Source: Marinagarivorans cellulosilyticus (GTDB lineage Bacteria > Pseudomonadota > Gammaproteobacteria > Pseudomonadales > Cellvibrionaceae). Taken from it: a stretch of DNA of 64,000 bases. A program made the translations under genes and the position numbers. Positions 54,102 to 63,888 of the stretch are shown piece after piece (within the stretch, counting starts at the first letter, position 1; each line of letters starts with the position of its first letter). The notes below the pieces were generated by a model that ran no database searches, was not told the origin of the DNA, and saw only the letters and a list, made by a program, of their open reading frames with translations. The stretch covers positions 2,634,685 through 2,698,684 of the forward strand of contig NZ_AP023086.1 in NCBI RefSeq assembly GCF_021655555.1, given 5' to 3'.

Positions 54102-55469
54102 TTAGCGAGGCGTGATGCGCACTAGGCTGTATTGACTGTTATCGGATGTGGCATAAATTGCGCCGTCAGGCCCTTGTGCAACGTCGCGTACACGGCCTAG
54201 GTAGGTAAGAATGCGCTCTTCGCCAATAACGGTAGAGCCGTCTAGCATTAACCGTACTAGGCCACCGGGGTTGAGTGAGCCAATAATAATATTGCCTTGC
54301 CATTGGGCAAATAAATCACCGGTGTAGAAGGTCATGTCTGAGGGGGCAATGACTGGGTCCCAATAATATGTGGGCTGTTCCATTGTGGCCATGGCAGTAA
54401 TGCCTGCGCCAATGGGAGAGCTGTTGTAGTCCTCGCCGTAGGTAATAATTGGCCAGCCGTAGTTTAGCCCTGCTTGCGGGATGTTTATTTCATCGCCACC
54501 TTTTGGGCCGTGCTCGATGGTCCATAGTTTGCCGGTGTCAGGGTGTAGTGCTGCGCCTTGCACATTGCGGTGCCCATAAGACCAAATCTCACCGCTCGCA
54601 CCGTTAGTATTTACAAAGGGGTTATCGGCCGGAATAGAGCCATCTGCATTGATGCGTACAACTTTACCTAGGGTGTTGTCTAGGGTTTGTGAATATTGCC
54701 TAGGCTCTTCAAGTGACCTTTCGCCGAGGGTGACATAAAGGGTGCCATCGTTAGACCAGACTAAACGCGAGCCAAAGTGCAGTTGTGAATTCCAAGCAGG
54801 CTGCTGGCGGAAAATAACTTCAAGGTTTTCTAGGCGCGATTCGTCATCCGATAAGCGAGCGTGGGCAACGGTGGTGCCATTTTTTCCGGCTTCGCGGTTT
54901 TCTGCATAGCTAAAATACACTAGGCGCGATGTAGCAAAATCGGGTGCAAGTTTTACATCGAGTAAGCCGCCTTGGAAGCTGGTATACAAATCGGGCGTTC
55001 CTGCGACTTGAATGATATTGCCATCGGTGGAGACAATGCGCATCCCGCCGTTGCGTAAAGTCATTAAAATGCGGCCGTCTGGTAGGAAGTCTATGCCCCA
55101 TGGTACGGCTTCGTTGGTGGCTAGAACTTGCACGTTGTATTCAATATCCGAGTTAACTTCAGGCGCGCGTGTTTGCTCAGGAAAAGCGGGTGTTTGCTCG
55201 GGTGCGTTAGCTTGGCCTGCATTTACCGGCGGGCCACTTGGGCGCGCAACCGACGATTGACTAGCACTGCTGGAACTTGCGATTAAGCTGCTGGACGCCA
55301 CGGGCAGCGCAACGGATGAGGCCACGCTGCTTTGGGTAGTAATGCTGCTGGCTTGTACGCTGCTTGTCGGCGTATTATTGCCGCCGTTACACGCCGCAAG
55401 GCCTGCAATACTTGCCAATAGAGATATCTTTGCGGCTACGTTTAGCGTGCTGCCTACGGTAATTTTCAT
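54102..55469 (-). CDS. PQQ-dependent aldose sugar dehydrogenase-like lipoprotein
   Basis: 455 residues from the ATG at 55469, which has GGGAGTT upstream; the earlier in-frame ATG lacks it. Lipobox GLAAC (Cys27), then a Ser-rich linker to ~95. The body is a beta-propeller of the soluble aldose/sorbosone dehydrogenase family: VPWGIDFLPDGRILMTLR, LVYFSYAENR, LHFGSRLVWSNDGTLYVTLGER, SYGHRNVQGAALHP with the active-site His region, EHGPKGGDEINI and LNYGWP. It should oxidise aldoses in the periplasm with PQQ as cofactor. The lipid anchor suggests a membrane- or surface-bound form. Confidence 0.92.
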   Translation of the reverse strand: MKITVGSTLNVAAKISLLASIAGLAACNGGNNTPTSSVQASSITTQSSVASSVALPVASSSLIASSSSASQSSVARPSGPPVNAGQANAPEQTPAFPEQTRAPEVNSDIEYNVQVLATNEAVPWGIDFLPDGRILMTLRNGGMRIVSTDGNIIQVAGTPDLYTSFQGGLLDVKLAPDFATSRLVYFSYAENREAGKNGTTVAHARLSDDESRLENLEVIFRQQPAWNSQLHFGSRLVWSNDGTLYVTLGERSLEEPRQYSQTLDNTLGKVVRINADGSIPADNPFVNTNGASGEIWSYGHRNVQGAALHPDTGKLWTIEHGPKGGDEINIPQAGLNYGWPIITYGEDYNSSPIGAGITAMATMEQPTYYWDPVIAPSDMTFYTGDLFAQWQGNIIIGSLNPGGLVRLMLDGSTVIGEERILTYLGRVRDVAQGPDGAIYATSDNSQYSLVRITPR

Positions 55470-55786
55470 GTTTAACTCCCATAAAATTAGCAAGTATGTG
55501 CATAGATGGTACATATGCGGTAAACAATAGCAATTATTAGCTTGCTTTAGCTACACATGATAGCTGTGAAAATGGGCAGTTACGCACACTTTCGTTAATG
55601 TTTTTGTTTGGTTTCGGATATTACTCGAAGGGGCGTTGGCCTAGGGGGCTAGGTGTTGTTGCTGCAGATGTCGTAGTGAATACGGTGCGCTGCCATTGTG
55701 CTTTATATATTTATTAAGCAGTCAGGCGGGCTTTAATTAAAAAAGGGGCTAGATGAATAAGCCCCTTTTTTGTATCGCTGCAGTGG

Positions 55787-57484
55787 TTAAAGCCTTCCCG
55801 CTCCGGCTGGTGGCGGTGAGGTGGGTGCGGGGCCTACGTTTGAGCTATAAGGTGGCTTTTGCACGCTTTGGTCGGCGTCTAGTTTGTCGCTGCCGACATC
55901 ACCAAATTCATTTTTATCCCAAATGTTCGAGCTAGTCCAGGTTAGGCTACCTTCGTTTTCTGATGCTTTTAATATTTTGCCAGCATCTTTAACGTAATTT
56001 GCCTCGGCATATATTTTTCCGCCTGGGCCAATGCGCATGCACGAATCGTTATTGTCGTAGTAGTTGTTGTATGTGTGAACGTGGCCAAAACGTACTCTGG
56101 GGGTGCGGTTGTTTGGGCGGTCAAACCAGTTGTGGTGGTAGGTTACGCGTAGGTAGCCGCTATCTTGGTCGCCGTTGTTATCGCTGTGGCCCACAAGGCT
56201 GGTTTTACCGGTTTGGCTAAACTTGTTAAAAGATATCGTCACCAAATCAGAGCCGCGCTTGGTATCTACCGAGCCATCATAAGCGGCGTAAAAAGTATTG
56301 TGATCGACCCAAACGTGATGCGAATAGCACTGGATGTTAATTGAATCATCGGCTGCATTTTTAAAAATCAGGTTGCGAATAATCACGTTACTGGTGGGTG
56401 TGAACGAATTCTTTTTGTCGGGCGAGCATGTTTTGCCAAAGGCGGCAATTTGCTCGGGTAGCCAGCCGTTAACATCAAAACCAAAGCCATCAATGGTGGC
56501 GCCAGATCCTTGGCCAATAATGGTTTTATTGGATTTTACATCCATCATTTTAACGTCTGCTGGTGCCTTGATGGTGCCGCTGACTTTTATGATTAAAACT
56601 TCGTCCGATAGAGCATAACGGGCCAAATCTGCATAGTTACTTACACTAACTGTTCTTCCTCCGTCGCCACCCGTTGTGGTGGATAAACCATGGCCAGCTA
56701 TATTGGCGTAGCCACCCATTGATGGGTCTGCTTTGGCGCCAGGGGGAGGCGTGATGACGCCTCCAGACGAGCTATTACTAGTACTGCTAGCGGTGTTTGG
56801 GCTAGAGCTAGTTTCTACGCCATCACAGCTTCCTGCGGCTATTTCGCTGCCTGATAGGGTTATGGCGTCTATGTTTGCAAGACCTTCAGCTGCGGCGCTG
56901 TTAATAGTGATTGTATTGTCGCCAGCATTTAAAAATACAGTGGTATTCAAGGTTTGCCAATTAGACCACTCGCCGGTAGTGCTAAAGCTTACATCGGTTG
57001 CACCACCGGCCCCGTCGTTTATCGATACTGTTGCATTGCGCGCACTACCCGAGCCATTGGCATAGCGGATTTGAAGGGTAGCGTTGCCGTTATCTGCGGT
57101 TTTTACACTGTAGGTTATGCCTGCTCCTACGGTATTGTCGCCATTAAAAAAACCGGCCCCACCAAACCCAGCGTGGTTGCTTTCAATCACGCCAGTTGCG
57201 CTGCAAATTGCGTTAGAGCCTTCCTCGATGGTGATTGTATTTTGAGGAGCTGCTGGGCTGCTCGAAGCAACACTGCTTAACGACGCACTTGAAATGCTGC
57301 TCGCTAAAGAGGAACTGCTAGAAAATACGGCGCTACTTGAAGGTACGACTGATACGCTGCTTGATGCCACGTTGCTGGGTGAGCTGCTAGTGGGTGACGG
57401 TGCGCTAGAGCTTGAAATATCATTGCCGTCGCAGCTGGCTAGCGCCAAGGTACAGCCTAGCGCCGCAATTATTCTTACATTCAT
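55787..57484 (-). CDS. Pectate lyase (polysaccharide lyase family 1) with CBM35-like domain
   Basis: 565 residues from the ATG at 57484. Lipobox ALASC (Cys18) and a Ser-rich linker to ~80. Residues ~85-220 form a CBM6/CBM35-like module (EEGSNAICSATGVIESNHAGFGG, LNAGDNTITINSAAAEGLANIDAITL). A second Ser-rich linker leads to the PL1 parallel beta-helix (~255-560) with VWVDHNTF, the Ca2+-binding Asp cluster DGSVDTKRGSDLVTISFN, the catalytic-region RVRFGHVHTYNNYY and YHHNWFDR. It cleaves polygalacturonate by beta-elimination. It stands near the sugar dehydrogenase and may be controlled by the AraC gene upstream. The carbohydrate-binding specificity is not known. Confidence 0.94.
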   Translation of the reverse strand: MNVRIIAALGCTLALASCDGNDISSSSAPSPTSSSPSNVASSSVSVVPSSSAVFSSSSSLASSISSASLSSVASSSPAAPQNTITIEEGSNAICSATGVIESNHAGFGGAGFFNGDNTVGAGITYSVKTADNGNATLQIRYANGSGSARNATVSINDGAGGATDVSFSTTGEWSNWQTLNTTVFLNAGDNTITINSAAAEGLANIDAITLSGSEIAAGSCDGVETSSSPNTASSTSNSSSGGVITPPPGAKADPSMGGYANIAGHGLSTTTGGDGGRTVSVSNYADLARYALSDEVLIIKVSGTIKAPADVKMMDVKSNKTIIGQGSGATIDGFGFDVNGWLPEQIAAFGKTCSPDKKNSFTPTSNVIIRNLIFKNAADDSINIQCYSHHVWVDHNTFYAAYDGSVDTKRGSDLVTISFNKFSQTGKTSLVGHSDNNGDQDSGYLRVTYHHNWFDRPNNRTPRVRFGHVHTYNNYYDNNDSCMRIGPGGKIYAEANYVKDAGKILKASENEGSLTWTSSNIWDKNEFGDVGSDKLDADQSVQKPPYSSNVGPAPTSPPPAGAGRL

Positions 57485-57852
57485 GGGAGTTTCCGTTTGT
57501 TTTTGAATTATCAAAAAAAGTTACTCCCACCCTAGAGTAATGGCGGCATAAAAAACGTGAGGCGTTTCGAAAAATATAATTGTTTTCAATAAAATTAAAA
57601 TACGATTTTAATTTTACCGTTTCTTTTTGAGATTTAATTTTAATTATTCTAAAAAATATTATTTTACGGGTATAAGTTTGTTTTTTTTAGGTGTTTCTTC
57701 ATTGCTACTTGTGAGTTTTAGTAAGCAGCTGTAAATGCTTACTTACTAAGGTATAAGGCATGTTCTTTAGGTTGCTAATGGGGGGCGCAGAAGGATGGTG
57801 CCGTGTTGTGCTAGGGCATCGCTTACAGCCTTTAATGGTGTAAGGGTGTTTG
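57485..57852. other. AT-rich intergenic region upstream of the pectate lyase gene
   Basis: 368 bp, strongly AT-rich, especially 57560-57700. It is the natural place for the pectate lyase promoter and an activator site. No specific boxes were identified. Confidence 0.45.
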
Positions 57853-58878
57853 CTATATCACCGTAACTGCTTGCCGTTTTAGTGCTCGTTGTTCACGGTA
57901 TTCTGTGGGTGTGCAGTTATACCAGCGTTTAAAGGCCCGAGTAAAATTGGCTTGGTCGGAAAACCCTAATAAATAGGCAATTTCAATACAGCTTATATTA
58001 GTGTCGTTAACGTGGTGCAAGGCAATTTCTTTGCGAACACTATTGAGCAATTCGCGAAAAGAGGTACCGCTTGCATTTAGCTTTCTGCGTAGGGTACGTA
58101 CGCTCATATGCAGTTGTTCTGCAATCCAATCTTCAGATGTTTCTCCGCTGGGTAGTTTTTTTACAATTAAATTAAATGCCGACAATTCAATGTCGCCCTG
58201 TAATACTTGGTCAAGGTAGTTATGGGCTAATTGTTCGTTACTAAAAGCGAGTTTGTCGTTACCCGATAACAGTGTTTGTTCTGCTGTGCGAATATCAACC
58301 CAAAGCGCAGTATGCGTTGCGTTATATTCTATTGGGGCTGCGATAAGTTGTGATATACCCATAGGGGCTGGGGAAGAACGTTTAATGTCTAATTTTACGG
58401 GCAGAAAATGTTCGCCCACTAACATTTTGCACATTTTAATAATGGCGGAAATACCGGCATCAACCGCTAAGTCGTGTATTAGCGCTGGGTCGGCGTGGCT
58501 TTCGAGTTGCAGCGATATTAGCGAGCCATCGCGGCCGCTGGATGTGACTAATGCGTTATTAATAATGGCCGCATAGCGGTTAAAGCGTTCAAAGGCTTCT
58601 AATAAACTGCTACTGGCTAACCAGGCATAGCCTAACGCATGAAATGTTGTGACATCCCATTGCTGGCCGATACGCACACCGATAGTTGTATCTTGAGTTT
58701 GTTCGGCTAAGGCGCCCCATAGCTTATGCATGGTTTCTAGCGGGTAGCGCGCCTCTGGGTTACTTAACTTATGAATATCTGCCCCTGCGCGTTTGAATGC
58801 TATAGAAGGATCGAAGCCTTCTTTTTCCAGTGTTTTCCAAATGATTAAAGCCCAAGAGGATATAGAGGTAATGTGCAT
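57853..58878 (-). CDS. AraC-family regulator with Arabinose_bd-type (OruR/ArgR-like) N-terminal domain
   Basis: 341 residues; GGAG lies upstream of the ATG. The N-terminal ~200 residues follow the PF12625 pattern (EKEGFDPSIAFKRAGAD, ARYPLETMHKLWGALAEQTQDTTIGVRIGQ). The C-terminal ~100 residues are a double HTH (WIAEQLHMSVRTLRRKLNASGTSFRELLN, then FSDQANFTRAFKRWYNCTPTEYRE). Members sense small molecules and activate neighbouring genes. It is divergent from an lpxC gene with a 129-bp gap and upstream of the pectate lyase on the same strand, so either could be its target. Confidence 0.9.
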   Translation of the reverse strand: MHITSISSWALIIWKTLEKEGFDPSIAFKRAGADIHKLSNPEARYPLETMHKLWGALAEQTQDTTIGVRIGQQWDVTTFHALGYAWLASSSLLEAFERFNRYAAIINNALVTSSGRDGSLISLQLESHADPALIHDLAVDAGISAIIKMCKMLVGEHFLPVKLDIKRSSPAPMGISQLIAAPIEYNATHTALWVDIRTAEQTLLSGNDKLAFSNEQLAHNYLDQVLQGDIELSAFNLIVKKLPSGETSEDWIAEQLHMSVRTLRRKLNASGTSFRELLNSVRKEIALHHVNDTNISCIEIAYLLGFSDQANFTRAFKRWYNCTPTEYREQRALKRQAVTVI

Positions 58879-59007
58879 AACGGCTCCTTGTATTGGTTAT
58901 TTTTAGATAAACCGGCGTAAAGACAAGCTGTTGTCCGCTTTGGCCAAGTGAGTCTTGTGGCTGTGGCATAACCTGATGGCAATTCAATTCAACAGGTGTG
59001 AAGTGAA

Positions 59008-59946
59008 ATGTCTAAGATTAAGCAGGTTACCCCATCCGCCTTTTACCAACATACGCTGAGGGATTCATTTTCGTGTATTGGGCGTGGTTTGCATAGTGGC
59101 CTAAAGGTGATTATGCGTGTGTTGCCAGCACCGGCAAATACCGGTTATCGCTTTATTCGCCGCGACGTAAAGGGGGATTGTAACGAAATATTAGCGGCAT
59201 GGTATACCGTGAGCGACACGCACCTTTGTACCACTATTTCAAATTTATGCGGTGTGCGGGTATCTACCATCGAGCACCTTATTGCCGCGCTGCATGTTTG
59301 TGATATTGATAATGCCATTATTGTATTAGATGGCCCCGAGGTGCCAATTATGGACGGTAGTGCCAAGGCATTTGTAGAGCTTATTGATTCGGTAGGGCTG
59401 CAGCAACAAGCTTGGCAGCGGCGGGCCATAGTGGTAAAAAAACCGTTGTCCGTACGCGAGGGCGATAAGCTTGCCTGTTTATTACCTTACGATAAACCTT
59501 GGGTTAAGGTCGAAATTGATTTTGAAGACCCCTGTATTGGGCGGCAAAGCATTTCTACGGCTATTGATTACGCAACGGTTAAGCGCGATATAGCGTGTGC
59601 TAGAACCTTTGGTTTTGGGGAGCACATAAATGCATTAAAAGACTTGGGTTTTGCGCGAGGCGGTTCGCTGGAAAATGCTATTTTAGTCAATAATGGCAAA
59701 GTGGTTAATTCTTCGGGGTTGCGCTACGACAATGAGTTTGTGCGCCATAAAGTGCTCGATACCATAGGTGATCTAGCATTAAGCGGTGCCCCCATTATTG
59801 GTTACTTTAATGGTAAGTACACCGGTCACGCGTTAAATAATTTGCTGCTGCGTAAACTAATGGCATCTGGTGCTAACTACGACTTTTGTAATTTTTCTGA
59901 CTTGGGTTATTTCAGTCGAAAATTATTGGCAGAAAGTCGTGCTTAG
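59008..59946 (+). CDS. lpxC: UDP-3-O-acyl-N-acetylglucosamine deacetylase (LpxC), possibly a second copy
   Basis: 312 residues, the usual length. It has GRGLHSG at the N-terminus and the zinc-ligand His in STIEHLIAAL. The acidic DGPEVPIMDGSAKAF block follows, then ARTFGFGEHINALKDLGFARGGSLENAI. Next is the second zinc site RHKVLDTIGDLAL (His and Asp), then the catalytic His in YTGHALNN. It catalyses the first committed step of lipid A synthesis. In most gammaproteobacteria lpxC follows ftsZ in the division cluster; here it is isolated and divergent from an AraC regulator, so it is probably an additional copy. The start codon is ATG with GTGAAG upstream. Confidence 0.9.
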   Translation: MSKIKQVTPSAFYQHTLRDSFSCIGRGLHSGLKVIMRVLPAPANTGYRFIRRDVKGDCNEILAAWYTVSDTHLCTTISNLCGVRVSTIEHLIAALHVCDIDNAIIVLDGPEVPIMDGSAKAFVELIDSVGLQQQAWQRRAIVVKKPLSVREGDKLACLLPYDKPWVKVEIDFEDPCIGRQSISTAIDYATVKRDIACARTFGFGEHINALKDLGFARGGSLENAILVNNGKVVNSSGLRYDNEFVRHKVLDTIGDLALSGAPIIGYFNGKYTGHALNNLLLRKLMASGANYDFCNFSDLGYFSRKLLAESRA

Positions 59947-59999
59947 TTTTTAGGCTGCGCAATAACTGGGTTTTTAGGGGGCGTGCGCATTACTTAAAC

Positions 60000-61085
60000 C
60001 TAAAAAACGGAAGTTTTCGGCGTGCCAGAGTGCTTATTGGTTTGCAGCGCTAATTGAACGCGATTAGCGCGTGCGTTTAGTAGCTCAGAAACCGTGACAA
60101 GCTCTATGCCTTGGGCGTGCAGTTGTGGTATGCGTTGTTCTAAAACTTGCAGGGTTTCGGGGTAGGGGTGGCCAATGCCTAATGCCATTCCGTTTTTTTG
60201 TGCGGTTTGAACGAGTTTGTCCAGTTGGCGGCTTATGTCTTTGGGCTTGCGGCTATGGTCTAGAAAAATATCGCGCTCGTAAGTGGGGATGCCCAGTTTT
60301 TTAGCTGCATCGTAAGCTGCGCTGGCGGCGGTGGTGCGGCTATCAATAAAGTACAGGCCACGTGCGGGTAGCTCTGCCATTAACCAGGCCATAATTTCGG
60401 CGTTTTCGGTAAGGCCGCTGCCCATGTGGTTATTAATGCCGACCAGGTTTGGGATGTCGTTAATCATGCTGTTAAAGCTTTCGCGCAATGCTTGCTCTGG
60501 CATGCTCGCTTTTAAACCATCACCCCAGTAGCTAAGTTTTTTGGGTTCCATAGGGGCATGCAGCATAACTTCCTTACCAGCTGCTGGGGCTTGCTTGGCC
60601 AGCGATTTTGCAAACGGGGTAAACGGCAGCACCGCGACGGTTAACTTGGCCGGTAGTGCCAGTGTGCGTTCGCCCTCTTGGCGCTGGTAGCCAATATCGT
60701 CAATAACAATGGCAACAATTTGGCTGCTAGCAGCTGGTATATACGACGAAAACGCGACTTTTTTGGGTGCTTCTTTTGGTGTTGCTTTGGCTTTTTTGTG
60801 TTTTTGGGTGGCCGCCAGTTGTTGCGCAGCTTGTTTTTCACGCTGCTTTTTTAGCTCGATGAAACGGCTCTTTTTTTGTGCCAGAGTGGCTTGCGCGCGC
60901 TCGGCAGCAGCCTGCTCGGCTTGGGCAAGGCGGGCATTTTCAATATGTCGCTGGTAAATGTGATCCAGCGAAAATGCACCGGCCATAATGCCGATGCAAA
61001 ATAAAACCGTTACGCCAAGTATGGGCAGGTTTTTACGGCTTAATAACTTGCGCGACGGCTTTTTTTTACGGCGTTTTTGAACCAT
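60000..61085 (-). CDS. yibQ: Divergent polysaccharide deacetylase (YibQ)
   Basis: 361 residues. One N-terminal membrane helix (~19-39), then a long charged Ala/Lys/Gln-rich coiled linker (~45-110), then the deacetylase-like domain: VAIVIDDIGYQRQEGERTLALPAKLTVAVLPF, MLHAPMEP, GINNHMGSGLTEN and GLYFIDSRTTAAS. This family lacks part of the classical catalytic set, and its activity is unproven. The ATG shares one base with the ctpA stop (TAATG), so it is translationally coupled. The order envC-ctpA-yibQ matches pseudomonads. Confidence 0.92.
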   Translation of the reverse strand: MVQKRRKKKPSRKLLSRKNLPILGVTVLFCIGIMAGAFSLDHIYQRHIENARLAQAEQAAAERAQATLAQKKSRFIELKKQREKQAAQQLAATQKHKKAKATPKEAPKKVAFSSYIPAASSQIVAIVIDDIGYQRQEGERTLALPAKLTVAVLPFTPFAKSLAKQAPAAGKEVMLHAPMEPKKLSYWGDGLKASMPEQALRESFNSMINDIPNLVGINNHMGSGLTENAEIMAWLMAELPARGLYFIDSRTTAASAAYDAAKKLGIPTYERDIFLDHSRKPKDISRQLDKLVQTAQKNGMALGIGHPYPETLQVLEQRIPQLHAQGIELVTVSELLNARANRVQLALQTNKHSGTPKTSVF

Positions 61086-62485
61086 TATTGCTCGCTTGCT
61101 GCGCTGCTGGTGTCTTCGCTGGTATTTTTAGCTGCGTGCTTAAAAATGCTTAAACCTTTTAGTAAATTTAAGGCTTCGTACAATTGGTTGTCTTGGTTTT
61201 GCAGGCTCAGTTTTGTGTCTTCTTGTTCTGCGTTGCGTGCTTTGCGGCTAACTTCATTGCCGGTGCTGTTATTAATATGCCCGCTGAGTTCGGCTTCGCT
61301 AACGCGTGCGCGGCCCTTAATGGCGGTAACGCGTACGCGTTCTACACGGATATCAGGCACAATACCTTGCGCCTGAATCGATCGCCCATTGGGGGTGTAA
61401 TAAAGCGCGGTGGTTAATTTAATGGCTTTATCTTGGGTAATGGGTTGTACCGTTTGTACCGAGCCTTTGCCAAAGCTACGGGTGCCAAGCAGTACGGCAC
61501 GCTTATGGTCTTGCAAGGCGCCAGCGACAATTTCGCTGGCCGATGCCGAACCGTCGTTAATTAACACGACTAATGGCAAGCCTTGGGTTAAGTCGCCTTC
61601 GTCGGCAAAAAAATCTTCGTTCATGCCAGGGCTGCGGCCTTCGGTATAAACGACTTTTTTGCCGTCTAAAAAGGCGCCGGCAATTTCTACCGAGGCTTGC
61701 AATACGCCGCCTGGATTATTGCGCAAATCTAATATCAAGCCGTGAAGGTCGTGCTCTTCTTGCATGGTAGTTACGGCGTTTATCATGTCGCTACCGGTGC
61801 GGGTTTGAAATTGCGCTACCCGAATATAGCCATAGTGTTCTTCTACAATTTCGTGCCGAATAGAGCGTACTTTAATGGTGTCGCGCACAATAATAATTTC
61901 GAATGGGCCTTCGGTGCCTTCGCGCACCAGTGTTAAAACAATTTCGGTGCCTTTAATGCCGCGCATTTTATCGACGGCTTCTTCTAGGCTTAGGCCTTTT
62001 ACGAGTATGTCGTCTAGTTTGATAATCTTATCGCCGGCTTCTATACCGGCTTTTACCGCTGGCGTATCGTCGATGGGGGTGACTACGGTTAGCACGCCAT
62101 CTTCCATGCTGACCTCAATACCAATACCGCCAAATTCACCGGTTGTGTGTACTTGCAGGTCGTCGAAAGAGGATTTATCAAGGTAGGCCGAGTGCGGATC
62201 TAGTTTGTCGAGCATGCCGCGAATGGCATATTCCAGCAGTGTTTTATCGTCGATTTCTTCGACGTAGTTTTTGCGAATTTGCTCGTAAATTTGCGTGAAT
62301 ACGCGTAGATCTTCAAGCGGCAGTGCGCCTTTTGCCGGCGCAGGGGGCTCTGTTGTTAGGCCAGGGGTTGTTACGCCAGAGGTTGTTTCGCCTGAAATTG
62401 GCGATTCGGCGTTAACACTAAAGGGGAGCGCGGTAACAAACAAGGTGCAGCACGCGAATAGCCAAGATCCACAGCGTGGCATCAT
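61085..62485 (-). CDS. ctpA: S41 carboxy-terminal processing protease (CtpA/Prc-type)
   Basis: 466 residues from the ATG at 62485, which has GGAG five bases upstream. An in-frame ATG at 62527 exists but lies in the target duplication of the adjacent IS, and reading continues into the element. A signal peptide is followed by a Pro/Thr-rich stretch. Next come the N-terminal YEQIRKNYVEEIDDKTLLEYAIRGML helix, a PDZ domain (~110-190, EFGGIGIEVSMEDGVLTVVTPID), and the S41 core. There the catalytic Ser is in NDGSASASEIVAGAL and the Lys in GTRSFGKGSVQTV. It trims or degrades periplasmic proteins and murein hydrolases. The promoter may now be displaced by the ISL3 insertion. Confidence 0.94.
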   Translation of the reverse strand: MMPRCGSWLFACCTLFVTALPFSVNAESPISGETTSGVTTPGLTTEPPAPAKGALPLEDLRVFTQIYEQIRKNYVEEIDDKTLLEYAIRGMLDKLDPHSAYLDKSSFDDLQVHTTGEFGGIGIEVSMEDGVLTVVTPIDDTPAVKAGIEAGDKIIKLDDILVKGLSLEEAVDKMRGIKGTEIVLTLVREGTEGPFEIIIVRDTIKVRSIRHEIVEEHYGYIRVAQFQTRTGSDMINAVTTMQEEHDLHGLILDLRNNPGGVLQASVEIAGAFLDGKKVVYTEGRSPGMNEDFFADEGDLTQGLPLVVLINDGSASASEIVAGALQDHKRAVLLGTRSFGKGSVQTVQPITQDKAIKLTTALYYTPNGRSIQAQGIVPDIRVERVRVTAIKGRARVSEAELSGHINNSTGNEVSRKARNAEQEDTKLSLQNQDNQLYEALNLLKGLSIFKHAAKNTSEDTSSAASEQ

Positions 62486-62524
62486 AAAAGCTCCAAAGTT
62501 ATTGTTTTTTATAGTAAATCTGAA

Positions 62525-62532
62525 CATAGCGA
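62525..62532. repeat. 8-bp target-site duplication CATAGCGA, left copy
   Basis: Identical to 63889-63896 on the other side of the ISL3 element. Confidence 0.9.
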
Positions 62533-63888
62533 GGGTCTTCTCCGCTTTAGTGAGGTAAAAAGAGATGCTAAGACCCGCCATATCCGTTGAAATGTAAGGT
62601 TCTCACGCCACTACACTTAAACGAATATATGAGCCTTAACATCTCCAGCAAAATTTTGAGCCTTCCTGGTCAGCGTGTCAAACAAGTTCAGCATGACTTG
62701 GCCCTGCAAAGATTGACTATACACTGCAAGCGAGACCGTCGTTATAGAGCGATTGACCCGTCAAGTAATGAGGCGGCCAACATCAACCGATACTTGCGCA
62801 GAACGATCCGTGATGTCCCTTTGTGTGGCTTCGAGTGCTATTTGGAAGTTGAGCTCGCTCAAGTTGTGACGACTTGCGGTAGGCGTCTAATGGAGGCTTG
62901 CGAATTTGTCGATACAGGCAATCGCTATACTCAAAGATTTTGCCAGTTGGTGAGCGGATTGTGTCGCCATATGAGTATCAGCACGGTCAGTCGGCACCTA
63001 AAGCTACGATGGGAAACGGTGAAAAATATGGATAAATTTCACCTAGAGAAAACGTTGCCTGCACTTAATCCTGAAAAATTAATTGACTTAAAATATCTTG
63101 GGGTCGATGAAGTCGCTAGAGCCAAAGGCCATGATTATATGACGGTGATTTATGACATGGAATCCGGTCATTTAATTGGCGTTGAGACAGGCCGTAAAGC
63201 CGAGGTGTTGACAGCGTTTCTAAAGCGCTTACCAGCACAAACCGCTGAAAACATAGAGGCGGTAGCCATGGATATGGGGCCAGCCTATCAAAAATCGGTA
63301 CGCGAATGCTTGCCTAATGCTGACATTGTTTTCGATCGGTTTCATGTGATGCAAAACTACAGTAAAGCCATGAGCAATCAGCGTAGGATCGAGTTCAGAA
63401 AGGCGGATCGCGCAGGCAAAGAGCAGCTTAAAGGTACCCACTACCTGTTGTTAAAAAATGCCGACAAGTTAAATGATAAACAAGCCAATAAACTCCAGAC
63501 ATTGCTCGAAAATAATTCCAATATCAATACACTTTATATACTCAAAGAGCAGCTCCAAGCTTTGTGGAATGCAGGGAATTATGACGCCATGATGAATGCA
63601 TTGGAGCAGTGGTGCGACATCGCGGAACAGACGAATATGCTCTATCTCAAGAAATTTGCAAAGTCACTAAGGAAGCATAGCGTAGGCATTTGTAACTACG
63701 GAAAACACGGGCTGACTAGCGCCAGAATTGAAGCCGGCAATGTCAGCATTGGCATGATTCGCAAGCGAGCAAGAGGCATCAAGGATACCGAGTACTTCAA
63801 GCTAAAAATAAGGCAATCATCGATGCCTGACGAGCAATCCATGTTCTATGGAAGCCACTAGATCACCTCACTAAAGCGGAGAAGAGCC
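62533..63888. mobile_element. Complete ISL3-family insertion sequence (1356 bp)
   Basis: The ends GGGTCTTCTCCGCTTTAGTG and, inverted, GGCTCTTCTCCGCTTTAGTG extend to 24 bp with one mismatch. The element is flanked by an exact 8-bp duplication (CATAGCGA), the usual value for this family. One transposase gene fills it. The perfect duplication shows a recent or well-preserved insertion, and it sits between envC and ctpA. Confidence 0.95.
62629..63861 (+). CDS. ISL3 family transposase
   Basis: 410 residues from the ATG at 62629; a TTG start 42 bases earlier is possible but unlikely. The N-terminal zinc-finger region is reduced (the CxxC pair is not obvious). HTH-like ISTVSRHLKLRWETVKNMDK leads to the DDE core: LKYLGVDEVARAKGHDYMTVIYD with the first Asp, VAMDMGPAYQKSVRECLPNADIVFDRFHVMQ with the second, and ARIEAGNVSIGMIRKRARGIKD with the final Glu. 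That gives the ISL3 order D-D-E, all present. The enzyme should be active and would move only this element and its relatives. Confidence 0.95.
   Translation: MSLNISSKILSLPGQRVKQVQHDLALQRLTIHCKRDRRYRAIDPSSNEAANINRYLRRTIRDVPLCGFECYLEVELAQVVTTCGRRLMEACEFVDTGNRYTQRFCQLVSGLCRHMSISTVSRHLKLRWETVKNMDKFHLEKTLPALNPEKLIDLKYLGVDEVARAKGHDYMTVIYDMESGHLIGVETGRKAEVLTAFLKRLPAQTAENIEAVAMDMGPAYQKSVRECLPNADIVFDRFHVMQNYSKAMSNQRRIEFRKADRAGKEQLKGTHYLLLKNADKLNDKQANKLQTLLENNSNINTLYILKEQLQALWNAGNYDAMMNALEQWCDIAEQTNMLYLKKFAKSLRKHSVGICNYGKHGLTSARIEAGNVSIGMIRKRARGIKDTEYFKLKIRQSSMPDEQSMFYGSH

Noticed and set aside
62527..62581. Extended start of the ctpA reading frame inside the ISL3 element
   Set aside because: The extra codons come from IS sequence and the target duplication; a good ribosome site and a proper signal peptide fit the ATG at 62485.
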